DNA of 54,028 nucleotides from an uncultured Eubacteriales bacterium (GTDB taxonomy: Bacteria; Bacillota; Clostridia; Lachnospirales; CAG-274). Shown here piece by piece: positions 34,807 through 44,171 of this stretch. The notes under the pieces are model-generated. The model had not been told where the DNA came from, ran no database searches, and saw only the letters and a list, made by a program, of their open reading frames with translations. The DNA is taken from NCBI GenBank assembly GCA_905201505.1, contig CAJKOJ010000004.1, forward strand, positions 1 through 54,028, read 5' to 3'. The position numbers and the translations under genes were made by a program. The number at the start of each line of letters is the position of its first letter. Within the stretch, counting starts at the first letter, position 1.

Positions 34807-34845
34807 GGGTATTATCTGTAAAACAATAGATAATACCCATTTTTT
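34807..34845 (+). terminator. Terminator of the CDF gene
   Basis: Arms gggtattatct (34807-34817) and agataataccc (34828-34838), followed by ATTTTTT. An A-run before the stem makes it potentially bidirectional. Confidence 0.85.
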
Positions 34846-35152
34846 ATAAAATATTTGCTGCTCCTGAAATATTCATAACACATTACAAAAGTTAAAATAC
34901 AGGAGCATATTACTTTCAAATTTTACTATACCAAAACTTACATAAACAACAAACTAAAATTTAAAAAGATTAATTTGCTCAATAATTTCATTATAATCCT
35001 AAGCAAAAACATATAACACCTTTCACTGAAATCACGGCCAACTAATAATAATATCAACTGATGTACTCCGCAAAAATAAAAACAAACCAATAATTTAGGG
35101 CATCATTTGCTTCGACTTAAGAAATAGAATATTTATAATTAATATAAAAAAT

Positions 35153-35180
35153 GTGGCATAAGTTTTTAAACTTATGCCAC
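35153..35180 (-). terminator. Terminator of the stalk-domain operon
   Basis: A 13-bp perfect stem gtggcataagttt/aaacttatgccac with a two-base loop, followed on the minus strand by ATTTTTTAT. It lies about 130 bp past the last stop. Confidence 0.8.
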
Positions 35181-35313
35181 TTGAGTTTATATATAGTAAA
35201 CCACACCATTTAACAAAGAAATATGAATACTTACTGCTTTCACTGCAATAATTAAATTTTAAGTGCTGACATTTTTACTATACTTTGTATTGTAAGATAT
35301 TTATTAAATACAA

Positions 35314-36669
35314 TTACTCTTCAATATTACTAAATACTGAAACGTAGTAATCACCTGCACAACTCTTTGCAGCTGCGTCAAATACAGAGATGAGAACAGT
35401 TACATATATTTTTTCAACATCACCATCATTTATCCTTGAATATACATCTGCGGCTTTGTCCAAAACATCACAGCCTGCAAAAAGTACATCATCATCCTTG
35501 CTTGCAAAATCAGGTGGTGTCAGTTTGCCAACTTCACTTCTTATAGTTGCTGTTGCTGACTTAATATTCTTATATATAGTTTTTTTATCTGTATTTTTTC
35601 CAAAGTCAAGAGCCTTCTCAAGAATATCTCCTACCTTTTTTTGATATGCTCTTTCTTCCTTTGCCTCACTCTCTGTCAACTGGTCAAAGTCCCAGTCAGA
35701 AGCCTTTATTACTTCATAGTAATTTTCTAAAGATTCATCAAACTTGTCACTTAATGCAATCATTTTATCAGAATATTCCTTCATTGCTTCTTTTAACTCT
35801 AGAGAAACACGCTTTTCATCAGTAACAACAGACATATTATTTACATCCAAGAAAAAAGTACGGTCTTTAATGAATACTTCAATAGTATTTTTCAAATCAC
35901 TAATTAAGTCTCTATTGTACTCATTTACATCAAGTGCATTTACCTTTTTTAAAAACATATTTTCAAATTCAATAGCCAGCTCAAGAACAATATTTAATTC
36001 TTCCTGACTTTTTACAGCATGGAAATTTGCTTCCATGTTTGTTTCAACAGATATATAGGCTGCACACAACGCTGATGCCATATTATATTCTATATATTCT
36101 TTAGCAAAAGCCTTATCTTCAGCTTCATTTATATTTTTGACATCTGTCTTTGTCTTTTCACCGGAACTTTTACTATCCTTTTCCGTTACATCTTCTGTCT
36201 TGCTTTCAGTCCCGTTCTTTGTTATACTTTCTGTTACGTTCTCTGTTTTGGTTTCTGCCTGACTTTTTAAACTTACAGTTTTGCTTTCACTGTCCCAGTC
36301 TACTTCAAGCCCTGTAGCCTCGCCAACAGCTCTTAATGGAAGCATCATTGAACCGTTCACAATTTGTGCAGGCACATCAAGACTTACTTTTTCACCATTC
36401 ACATCAAAGCTGTCTGCATTTACAGTAACTTTCACTTCTGTATCTGCCTTTTTAAATACAGCAGTTTTAGTTTTATTATCCCACTCAATTTCATAGCCCA
36501 GCTTTTCAAACACACCTCTAAGTGGTATTAATGTTCTTCCCTCAATTACTACAGGTTCCTGAGAGCTGAATTCTACAGCCTCACCATTTAATTTTACATT
36601 TATTTCCCCCGCCATTACACTGCTGCACATCATAAGTACAGCAGCTGAAACTGCAACAAATTTTTTCAT
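35314..36669 (-). CDS. Exported stalk-domain protein, paralogue A
   Basis: A 451-residue protein. It has a signal peptide ending near VMAGE, then a copper amine oxidase N-terminal-like (stalk) domain, about 22-135, with the repeated EGRTLIPLRGVFEKLGYEIEWD and MMLPLRAVGEATGLEVDWD halves. A Thr/Glu/Lys-rich linker (about 137-180) leads to a helical C-terminal region with a PPDF...D...L...A motif (about 395-420) shared by the two neighbours. The stalk domain is found in many clostridial surface proteins and does not imply oxidase activity. AAGGAG precedes ATG. It is last of three genes in one operon. Confidence 0.85.
   Translation of the reverse strand: MKKFVAVSAAVLMMCSSVMAGEINVKLNGEAVEFSSQEPVVIEGRTLIPLRGVFEKLGYEIEWDNKTKTAVFKKADTEVKVTVNADSFDVNGEKVSLDVPAQIVNGSMMLPLRAVGEATGLEVDWDSESKTVSLKSQAETKTENVTESITKNGTESKTEDVTEKDSKSSGEKTKTDVKNINEAEDKAFAKEYIEYNMASALCAAYISVETNMEANFHAVKSQEELNIVLELAIEFENMFLKKVNALDVNEYNRDLISDLKNTIEVFIKDRTFFLDVNNMSVVTDEKRVSLELKEAMKEYSDKMIALSDKFDESLENYYEVIKASDWDFDQLTESEAKEERAYQKKVGDILEKALDFGKNTDKKTIYKNIKSATATIRSEVGKLTPPDFASKDDDVLFAGCDVLDKAADVYSRINDGDVEKIYVTVLISVFDAAAKSCAGDYYVSVFSNIEE
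36259..36669 (-). repeat. 411-bp near-identical duplicate, copy 1
   Basis: It covers the signal peptide and stalk domain of paralogue A. By eye it differs from 37702-38112 at only two positions, although the two genes are otherwise highly diverged. Confidence 0.9.
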
Positions 36670-36681
36670 AGTATCTTCTCC

Positions 36682-38112
36682 TTACCCCAATAAATACGAA
36701 TTGTAATATTCCCCTGCACACTTCTTTGCACAAATATCAAATGTCATAATCAAAGAAGTATAGTACATTCTGTTTTTTTCATTCTCGTCTTCTGAATTTA
36801 AAGACTTGTTTTCTGCACTTTTCTCTGCAAGTTCAGCTATTGATACAAGTGCCTGTGTATCTATTCGACATTTTTCAGGAGGATTAACCTTCAACAGATC
36901 CTCTCTCATATTTCTTAACTTTTCAGCCAAACTTTTTGCATTTTCTTCACTATTTATTAAATTTCTACTGTCAAATTTAAGATATTTATTAAGTATTTCT
37001 CCTACCTGCTTCTGGTAATCCTTTATTTGCTGAAGCTCGTTAGGATTAAACTCAGTCGAATTCTCATTTAAATCCTTAGCAGCCAATTCCCGCAAATCAA
37101 TATTTACCGCACTTACAAGCTTTTCCATAGCATTATTATACACACTAATTGCCTTTGTAACATTACTGGTATATGGATTTTTTCTCTCATCTTTATAATT
37201 TTTAAGTAAAGCTTTGTAAGCATCATCCGCTTTGTTTGCAACATTATTAACAGCTGTGATAATATCGTTATTTGATTTACTGTTTTTTACCTTTTTTACA
37301 CCTTCACGAGCAAAACTATTTATTTCGATAGCCTTTTCTAGACAACTTATTATATTAGGTCTGTCCTCATCCTTTCTATAATTGTAACTATTTAATTCAC
37401 TATTACAATCACCCATTACATCTAAATAATACCTGCCAAAAACAACAGCTTGTGTATATATAATGTAATTTTCTGCAGCAGCTTTCTCTTCCTCTGTAAA
37501 AGATATAATTTTAGCTGTACTTCCCGCAGGTTCTTTTTCTTCACTTCTTTCAGACGTTTCTTTTTCTGTGGTTAAATCATTGGCACTCCTTGGCTTTATT
37601 GTTGCCATACCGCTTTCTTTATCAAACTTAAACTCAACATCATCACTTGTCATAGAGTTTTCAAGTTCTTCTAAACTCTGTACTGTATTGTTATCATCAG
37701 TCTGACTTTTTAAACTTACAGTTTTGCTTTCACTGTCCCAGTCTACTTCAAGCCCTGTAGCCTCGCCAACAGCTCTTAATGGAAGCATCATTGAACCGTT
37801 CACAATTTGTGCAGGCACATCAAGACTTACTTTTTCACCATTCACATCAAAGCTGTCTGCATTTACAGTAACTTTCACTTCTGTATCTGCCTTTTTAAAT
37901 ACAGCAGTTTTAGTTTTATTATCCCACTCAATTTCATAGCCCAGCTTTTCAAACACACCTCTAAGTGGTATTAATGTTCTTCCCTCAATTACTACAGGTT
38001 CCTGAGAGCTGAATTCTACAGCCTCACCATTTAATTTTACATTTATTTCCCCCGCCATTACACTGCTGCACATCATAAGTACAGCAGCAGAAACTGCAAC
38101 AAATCTTTTCAT
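36682..38112 (-). CDS. Exported stalk-domain protein, paralogue B
   Basis: A 476-residue protein. The first 137 residues match paralogue A except for Lys/Arg at position 3. After the stalk domain come an acidic linker (about 140-200) and a helical C-terminal region ending with a CAKKCAGEYYNS-like helix, which corresponds to KSCAGDYYVS in paralogue A. The C-terminal region is only distantly similar, so the two may bind different partners. AAGGAA precedes ATG. It ends 13 bases before paralogue A starts. Confidence 0.85.
   Translation of the reverse strand: MKRFVAVSAAVLMMCSSVMAGEINVKLNGEAVEFSSQEPVVIEGRTLIPLRGVFEKLGYEIEWDNKTKTAVFKKADTEVKVTVNADSFDVNGEKVSLDVPAQIVNGSMMLPLRAVGEATGLEVDWDSESKTVSLKSQTDDNNTVQSLEELENSMTSDDVEFKFDKESGMATIKPRSANDLTTEKETSERSEEKEPAGSTAKIISFTEEEKAAAENYIIYTQAVVFGRYYLDVMGDCNSELNSYNYRKDEDRPNIISCLEKAIEINSFAREGVKKVKNSKSNNDIITAVNNVANKADDAYKALLKNYKDERKNPYTSNVTKAISVYNNAMEKLVSAVNIDLRELAAKDLNENSTEFNPNELQQIKDYQKQVGEILNKYLKFDSRNLINSEENAKSLAEKLRNMREDLLKVNPPEKCRIDTQALVSIAELAEKSAENKSLNSEDENEKNRMYYTSLIMTFDICAKKCAGEYYNSYLLG
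37702..38112 (-). repeat. 411-bp near-identical duplicate, copy 2
   Basis: It covers the signal peptide and stalk domain of paralogue B. It is offset by exactly 1443 bp from copy 1. The identity stops abruptly at the linker. Confidence 0.9.
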
Positions 38113-38129
38113 ATTTTCTCACGTTCCTT

Positions 38130-39572
38130 TTATATAAATTTACTGTCGAATTCGTCAAGAATTTCTGTATCTGATTCCTCTGAATATTCTTCAAAATATT
38201 TCATTTCATAGTTATCTTTTAATATAGTATCAAATAACAGATCAAAGGTAACCATAGAATATTCAAATTCTATAAAAGCTTCATTATTACCATCGTCAGA
38301 AAATGCACCCTTTTTAATATCATTTCCGGCCTGTTCAAGCAAATCACAGCATAAAAGCATGACTTCTCTGTCAAGCACACAAATATTCGGAGTTTCAGTA
38401 TTTAAAAGACAATTTCTTATTTTATTTGCAGCATTTATAAATTCCCCTGACATATTTTTGGCAGTACTTCCATCTTTTATAAATTCTGTAGCAGCATTTG
38501 CTGTTTTTCCTATTTCTTTATAATACGCTTCTCTTTTAGCCTTATCTGAACCACTTAGTTTGTCAGGGTCAGGAGCATTATACTTCTCACTTTTTGCAAT
38601 TTCCCAGGCATCATTATCAGTCTTTATCATTTCGGCAAAAAGTCCAGCCATAGCATTTTTAATAGCATTTGTTGAACTTTCTATTTTTGCTTTATATTGC
38701 TTATCACTTAAATCGTCATATTTTGTTGTAGCAATACTATCTCTTAAAAATTCATAATCATCAATACAAGAATCAATAAGTGCTATAAACTTTTTTACAA
38801 CATTTTTATCCATATTGCCTGTTTTAATGTTTGATGCAACATTCTTATACTTTTTGCATTCATTTATTGCATTATCTACAATATCTACCAACTCATTTAT
38901 AGAATATGAATACTCAAGAGCTCCGCTGATTTTATAGGCATTATAATCTTCAGAATATGATAAACTTCCAAGCATAGCTTCTACTGAGCAAAAAGTGACA
39001 TAGCATCTTGCAGCGGAACGAAGTACTTCAAGCTCGTCATCTGCAATGGTATTACTGCCTGTCTTTGTATCATTTTTTACTGCTTTTTCTGTTACAGCTT
39101 CTGTTTCCTCTTCTGTAGTTTTTACAGTTGTCTCCTCAGTAGTTGTCTCAGTATTACTTATATTTGAAATAAGGCTTACAGTCTTATTTTCACTATCCCA
39201 GTTTACTTCAAGTCCTGTTGCCTCTCCGACAGCTCTTAAAGGGAGCATCATTGTACCATTAATTATCTGTGCAGGTACATCGATAGGTACTTTAATTCCG
39301 TTCACCTCAAGTTCCTTAGAGTTTACAGTTACCTTTACTTCTGTATCTTCTTTCTTAAACACCGCTGTTTTGGTTTCCCCGTCCCAGCTTATTTCATATC
39401 CAAGCTTTTCAAAAACACCTCTAAGAGGTATTAATGTTCTGCCCTCTGCTATTAACGGTTCCTGTGCGGCAAACTCTACTTTCTCACCATTAAGATTTAC
39501 ATTTATTTCTCCGGCAAAAACATTACTTGACATAACAATTAATGATATAGTCAACGCAGCTAATTTTTTCAT
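38130..39572 (-). CDS. Exported stalk-domain protein, paralogue C
   Basis: A 480-residue protein of the same plan: signal peptide (NVFAGE), stalk domain about 22-135 clearly diverged from A and B, a Thr/Glu linker (TTTEETTVKTTEEET) and a helical C-terminal region ending in an acidic tail. It is first of the three genes. GAGGG precedes ATG, and a TATAAT box lies about 45 bp upstream (39618-39623 on the minus strand) without a strong -35. It does not share the near-identical 411-bp segment. Confidence 0.85.
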   Translation of the reverse strand: MKKLAALTISLIVMSSNVFAGEINVNLNGEKVEFAAQEPLIAEGRTLIPLRGVFEKLGYEISWDGETKTAVFKKEDTEVKVTVNSKELEVNGIKVPIDVPAQIINGTMMLPLRAVGEATGLEVNWDSENKTVSLISNISNTETTTEETTVKTTEEETEAVTEKAVKNDTKTGSNTIADDELEVLRSAARCYVTFCSVEAMLGSLSYSEDYNAYKISGALEYSYSINELVDIVDNAINECKKYKNVASNIKTGNMDKNVVKKFIALIDSCIDDYEFLRDSIATTKYDDLSDKQYKAKIESSTNAIKNAMAGLFAEMIKTDNDAWEIAKSEKYNAPDPDKLSGSDKAKREAYYKEIGKTANAATEFIKDGSTAKNMSGEFINAANKIRNCLLNTETPNICVLDREVMLLCCDLLEQAGNDIKKGAFSDDGNNEAFIEFEYSMVTFDLLFDTILKDNYEMKYFEEYSEESDTEILDEFDSKFI

Positions 39573-39676
39573 TTAACATCCCTCATTTCTTTTTTTAACT
39601 GTATATATAGTTTTTTTATTATATCACAAAACGTAAAACAACAAATTTAATTGTAATAATTTGCACTCTTTTCGAC

Positions 39677-42600
39677 TTATTTCGTCAAAACATTATCGTA
39701 TCCTAACAATTCTGTAAGCTTAAAAATAAGTTCATCAGTTATTTGTACATAATTTTCCTTATTAGCATTTAATCTTTGCTTTGTTTCTTCGATGTAGAGC
39801 ACAATTTTGGAATTGCCTTTATATTTTGATGTTATATTTGTTATATCCCCAATATTTATATTGCTTCCCTTTGGAATTTTAACCCACAGTGTCTTTGTAT
39901 ACTCCTCTATCTGCTCAATAGTCTTTAACTCCTCGCATATTACCTTTGAAGGCTGATCCTCAGCTATTGAGGCTCTGCCTTTTATAACAACAATCTCCTC
40001 TTCTTTTAGCATAAATGACACCTTATTATAGGAATCTGGAAATATTATCACTTCAATTGTTCCCAAAATATCCTCAACGGTGATAAATGCCATAATTTTA
40101 TTATTTTTTGTAAACTTAGTGACAACACTTGATATAAACCCTGCTATTATCACGCTTTCTTTATCTTTTACTTTATTTCTGTCTTTAAAGTCCTCTTCCT
40201 CAGCAGGAAAGTCGGCAGTTGTCACACTTATATGCTTTTTAAGCATATCCCAGTATTTATCAAGAGGATTACCGCTTACATATACACCGAGTATTTCCTT
40301 TTCCTTTGAAAACTTATACTTGTCTGTAAATTCTTCTATCTGCGGAAGATTATCTTCGTTTTGTTCGCTGTGCACTTCCTCTTTACCCAGACCAAATAAA
40401 TCCATTTGACCGGCAATATTATTTTTGGCATTATTTTTTACCCCTTCATATATGTTCACATATATATTCATATATTGAGCTCTTTTTCCGCCCAATGAAT
40501 CAAATGCCCCGCATAATATAAGATTTTCAATTGCTCTTGAATTTATATTTGCATACATTCTGTTTATGAAATCTGTAAGAGATATAAACCCGCCGTTTTT
40601 TTCTCTTTCTGTTACAATATCCTTAATCACCTGTTTACCAACAGATTTAACCGCCGACAAGCAGAATAATATTCCCTCGTCGCAGGTTGAAAAATTACCA
40701 AATCCTTTATTTATATCAGGAGGCAATACCTTAATTCCCATCTGCTTACAAGCCCCTATATATCCTGAAACTTTATCCGGATTTCCTATAACACTAGTCA
40801 TAAGAGCTGCCATAAACTCAACAGGATAATGACACTTGAGCCATGCTGTCTGATAGGCAACTACAGCATAGCAGGCAGCATGAGATTTGTTAAAGGCATA
40901 CTTTGCAAAGTCTGTCATTTCATCAAATATTTCATTTGCAATTTCAGCAGAAATACCATTTGCAACACAGCCGGGAACATCATCATCACCGTTTATAAAC
41001 TTCTCTCTCTCCATTGCCATTACATCTACTTTTTTCTTAGACATAGCTCTTCTTACCATGTCACTTCTGCCAAGGGAATACCCTGCAAGATCTCTTACTA
41101 TCTGCATAACCTGTTCCTGATACACAATACATCCGTAAGTTTCTTTAAGTATAGGCTCTAAAAGAGGGTGCTTATATGTAACGTTATTTTTATCTATTTT
41201 TCCCTTTATATATTGCGGTATGAAGTCCATAGGACCTGGTCTGTAAAGAGAAATTCCCGCTATAATATCATCAATACTGTCAGGTTTTAACTCCTTCATA
41301 AAGGATGTCATACCGGGGCTCTCAAGCTGAAAAACACCGTCAGTCCTTCCGCTTGATATTAAATCATATACCTCCCTGTCATTATAATCTATATTGTCAC
41401 CATTAAAATTAGTACCGTATTTTCTGTTTACTTCATTAAAAGCATTCTGTATAACAGTAAGTGTTCTGAGCCCTAAAAAATCCATTTTCAAAAGTCCCAG
41501 TTCTTCACAAGTTGTCATTATGTACTGAGTAGTTACAGAATTATCTTTTACATTGAGGTTAAGCGGAACATACTCAACTACAGGCTTATCTGATATTATT
41601 ACACCTGCCGCATGGGTAGAAGTATGTCTTGGAAGTCCTTCAAGTTTCATACTCATATCAATAACTCTTTTAACCTGAGGTTCACTTTCATAGACATTTT
41701 TAAGTTCAGGATTTTTCTCCAAAGCACCCGCTATTGTAATATGCAGATCATTAGGTATCATTTTAGCAATTCTATCGCCCTCTGAATATGGTAAATCAAG
41801 AGCACGTGTAACATCTCTTATGGCATTTTTCGCAGCCATGGTACCAAACGTTATTATCTGTGCCACCTGGTCAGAACCATATTTCCTTATTACATAATCT
41901 ATAACTTCAGGACGCCTTTCATAGCAGAAATCTATATCTATATCAGGCATAGTAACTCTTTCAGGGTTTAAAAACCTTTCAAAAATCAAATTAAACTTCA
42001 GCGGATCAATGTCAGTTATTCTAAGGGCATAAGCAACAATTGAACCGGCGGCAGAGCCTCTTCCCGGACCAACTGCAATACCGTTATCTTTAGCATATTT
42101 TATAAAATCCCAAACTATCAAGAAGTAATCAACAAATCCCATTGAAGATATGGTATTAAGTTCATAATCAAGTCTTTCCCTTAGCTTATCATTCATCTCC
42201 CCGTATCTTTCTGCTATACCTTTTTCACAAAGTTCAGTTAAATACTTAAGAGGGGTATATCCTTCAGGCACATCAAAATGAGGCAGTTTATACTTGTTAA
42301 ACTCAAATTCCACATTACATTTTTCTGCTATTTTAACAGTGTTTTCACAAGCTTCCCTTGCATAAGGAAAAAGTGAATACATTTCCTCAGGGGATTTGAG
42401 GTAAAACTGCCCGCCCTCATATTTCATCCTGTTAGGCGTATTAACTGTAACACCAGTCTGTATACATAATAGTATATCATGTGCTTCCGCATCTTCAGCT
42501 TTAATATAGTGAGAGTCATTAGTTGCCACAAGAGGAATGCCCGTTTCTTCGTGTATTCTAATAAGAGCCTGGTTTACCTGTTGCTGTTCAGGCATTCCGT

Positions 42601-43138
42601 GATCCTGCAATTCAAGGTAAAAATCATCGCCAAATAAATTAAAATATTTAAGTGCCATTTCCTTTGCTTTGTCATATCCTACTCTTAACACAGTCCTTGC
42701 TACAGGTCCGGCAAGGCAGGCACTCAGAGCAACAAGTCCTTCATGATACTTCTCCAAGAGTTCAAAGTCTATTCTTGGCTTTTTGTAAAAGCCCTCTGTA
42801 AAGCCGTATGACACAAGTTTTGTCAGGTTTGAATACCCTTTATTATCCTTTGCTAGTAGAACAAGATGATAGTAAAAGTTATCTTCTGAAGCTTCCTTGT
42901 CAAAACGTGATTTTGAAGCTATATAAACTTCACAGCCTATAACAGGCTTAATACCCTCTGCCTTACAAGCCTTATAAAAATCTATACATCCATACATAAC
43001 GCCGTGGTCAGTTATAGCAAGGGAATCCATTCCAAGCTCTTTGCATCTTGCGGCAAGCTCTTTAATTTTTGCAGAGCCATCAAGCAAACTAAACTCCGTA
43101 TGTACATGCAGATGTGTAAAATTAAATTTATTTTCCAT
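39677..43138 (-). CDS. dnaE: DNA polymerase III alpha subunit
   Basis: A 1153-residue replicative polymerase of the DnaE type. The PHP domain begins FTHLHVHTEFSLLDG, and ITDHGVMYG follows. The polymerase core contains GPGRGSAAGS and the catalytic PDIDIDF. The helix-hairpin-helix and OB domains follow (VIIAGFISSVV...). ATG 43138 is used because AAGGAAAG precedes it and because the -10 box lies at 43190-43195, so the frame's first ATG at 43201 cannot be on the transcript. It is not linked to other replication genes here. Confidence 0.97.
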   Translation of the reverse strand: MENKFNFTHLHVHTEFSLLDGSAKIKELAARCKELGMDSLAITDHGVMYGCIDFYKACKAEGIKPVIGCEVYIASKSRFDKEASEDNFYYHLVLLAKDNKGYSNLTKLVSYGFTEGFYKKPRIDFELLEKYHEGLVALSACLAGPVARTVLRVGYDKAKEMALKYFNLFGDDFYLELQDHGMPEQQQVNQALIRIHEETGIPLVATNDSHYIKAEDAEAHDILLCIQTGVTVNTPNRMKYEGGQFYLKSPEEMYSLFPYAREACENTVKIAEKCNVEFEFNKYKLPHFDVPEGYTPLKYLTELCEKGIAERYGEMNDKLRERLDYELNTISSMGFVDYFLIVWDFIKYAKDNGIAVGPGRGSAAGSIVAYALRITDIDPLKFNLIFERFLNPERVTMPDIDIDFCYERRPEVIDYVIRKYGSDQVAQIITFGTMAAKNAIRDVTRALDLPYSEGDRIAKMIPNDLHITIAGALEKNPELKNVYESEPQVKRVIDMSMKLEGLPRHTSTHAAGVIISDKPVVEYVPLNLNVKDNSVTTQYIMTTCEELGLLKMDFLGLRTLTVIQNAFNEVNRKYGTNFNGDNIDYNDREVYDLISSGRTDGVFQLESPGMTSFMKELKPDSIDDIIAGISLYRPGPMDFIPQYIKGKIDKNNVTYKHPLLEPILKETYGCIVYQEQVMQIVRDLAGYSLGRSDMVRRAMSKKKVDVMAMEREKFINGDDDVPGCVANGISAEIANEIFDEMTDFAKYAFNKSHAACYAVVAYQTAWLKCHYPVEFMAALMTSVIGNPDKVSGYIGACKQMGIKVLPPDINKGFGNFSTCDEGILFCLSAVKSVGKQVIKDIVTEREKNGGFISLTDFINRMYANINSRAIENLILCGAFDSLGGKRAQYMNIYVNIYEGVKNNAKNNIAGQMDLFGLGKEEVHSEQNEDNLPQIEEFTDKYKFSKEKEILGVYVSGNPLDKYWDMLKKHISVTTADFPAEEEDFKDRNKVKDKESVIIAGFISSVVTKFTKNNKIMAFITVEDILGTIEVIIFPDSYNKVSFMLKEEEIVVIKGRASIAEDQPSKVICEELKTIEQIEEYTKTLWVKIPKGSNINIGDITNITSKYKGNSKIVLYIEETKQRLNANKENYVQITDELIFKLTELLGYDNVLTK

Positions 43139-43189
43139 AAACAACTTTCCTTTTCTCTTTATCATCAATTTATAAATTCCTATATTTTT

Positions 43190-43218
43190 ATTATAATTCA
43201 TTACTGTTTTTTTATCAA
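43190..43218 (-). promoter_or_regulatory. Promoter of dnaE
   Basis: On the minus strand: TTGATA (43213-43218), 17 bp, TATAAT (43190-43195). The transcript would start near 43183, about 45 bases before the chosen ATG. Confidence 0.75.
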
Positions 43219-43326
43219 GAAAAACCCTTCCCTTTCTTATATCTCTTCATAACTTTTTTGTTTACTTATCAGTCTAAGCATTCATATAGTCACAACAACT
43301 GAACAAATCTTTTACTTATTAATGCA

Positions 43327-43368
43327 AAAAGGCAGCTCCCCACCTTACAACAGGAAAACTGCCTTTTT
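43327..43368 (-). terminator. Terminator of the DUF1292 gene
   Basis: Arms aaaaggcag (43327-43335) and ctgcctttt (43359-43367) around a 23-base loop. On the minus strand CTGCCTTTTTG follows. Confidence 0.7.
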
Positions 43369-43400
43369 CTTTAATATTTTTTAATATTATTATGAATTAA

Positions 43401-43781
43401 TTACTCTTCTTCATCCTCGTAATCTTCTTCATCATCCCATTCTTCGTCGTCCTCAAGCATTTCATCAATAGCTGTTACGACAACATCAAATTCTTCATCA
43501 GACTCAATATTTCTGAGTTCAAATCCATCTTCATTTTCAACTTCCGCATATTCATAGATGAATGACTCTTCACCATCCTCAGATACAAGAGCAATATACT
43601 CCTTATCAGGATACTCCTCAACTTCAAATGTACCAATAACAATACACTTAACTTCTGAGTTATCCTCAAGCATAAGTGTCATATACTGATGTTCATGTTC
43701 ATGATCATGTCCACAGCCACAATCATCTCCATGCTCGTGATTATGTCCGCAGCCGCAAGTCTTCTTTTCCATATCTTCCAT
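43401..43781 (-). CDS. DUF1292 (YrzB-like) protein with Cys/His-rich N-terminus
   Basis: A 126-residue acidic protein. The DUF1292 core (about 33-105) contains the family pattern YMTLMLEDNSEVKC and EYIALV. The C-terminus is almost all Asp and Glu. The N-terminus adds a duplicated CGCGHxHEHGDDCGCGHDHE-type segment (about 9-31), which looks like a metal-binding tail, possibly for zinc, nickel or copper. AGGAGG precedes ATG. It has its own promoter (43813-43841) and terminator. The function of the family is unknown. Confidence 0.85.
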   Translation of the reverse strand: MEDMEKKTCGCGHNHEHGDDCGCGHDHEHEHQYMTLMLEDNSEVKCIVIGTFEVEEYPDKEYIALVSEDGEESFIYEYAEVENEDGFELRNIESDEEFDVVVTAIDEMLEDDEEWDDEEDYEDEEE

Positions 43782-43812
43782 AGTAAACCTCCTGTTAATA
43801 TAATAAACTGAT

Positions 43813-43841
43813 TATAACACCTCATGGTAAAAAATACAAAT
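43813..43841 (-). promoter_or_regulatory. Promoter of the DUF1292 gene
   Basis: On the minus strand: TTGTAT (43836-43841), 17 bp, TATAAT (43813-43818) with an extended TG. Confidence 0.7.
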
Positions 43842-43866
43842 TAATTTTTAATTAATACTAATAATT

Positions 43867-44112
43867 TTATTCTTCCCCATTTTCCTCGTCATATACCCTG
43901 CCTGATTTTAGTTCCTCATTAAATTTCTTCCTTATACCCTTTGTAAAAATCATAATGAGACACCCAAGTATAACAGCCGCAGCTATAAAAAGAACTATAA
44001 ATATAATAATACTTCTCAGAGGAATTCCCATTTCACTAAGTTTTATACCATAGAGAACAACAGAAAATAATATAAGCACTATAGTTACAATCCATATTAT
44101 AATCCTTTTCAT
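43867..44112 (-). CDS. Small two-TM membrane protein
   Basis: An 81-residue protein with two hydrophobic helices (about 4-24 and 34-56) and a charged C-terminal tail (KKFNEELKSGRVYDEENGEE). ATG 44112 follows GGGAG; the longer frame to 44163 has no site and would almost reach the permease gene. It lies 59 bp after the ABC permease and is probably transcribed with it. No family is recognised. It may be an accessory subunit. Confidence 0.65.
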   Translation of the reverse strand: MKRIIIWIVTIVLILFSVVLYGIKLSEMGIPLRSIIIFIVLFIAAAVILGCLIMIFTKGIRKKFNEELKSGRVYDEENGEE

Positions 44113-44171
44113 ATAACCACTCCCTAAAGCTATACTAACATATATCAACAGCTGTGTAAACACACATTTTT

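Larger units (their letters stand above)
34741..35313. other. Converging intergenic region with two terminators
   Basis: About 570 bp between converging genes. It has a terminator for the CDF gene (34807-34838) and one for the stalk-domain operon (35153-35180). The rest is AT-rich and no gene is seen. Confidence 0.6.

Noticed and set aside
35314..39572. Copper amine oxidases
   Set aside because: Only the N-terminal stalk-type domain is present; the catalytic domain and its Tyr-derived cofactor motif are missing.
39046..39576. 176-codon plus-strand frame opposite stalk paralogue C
   Set aside because: Antisense shadow of the Thr/Val-rich region; no start signal.
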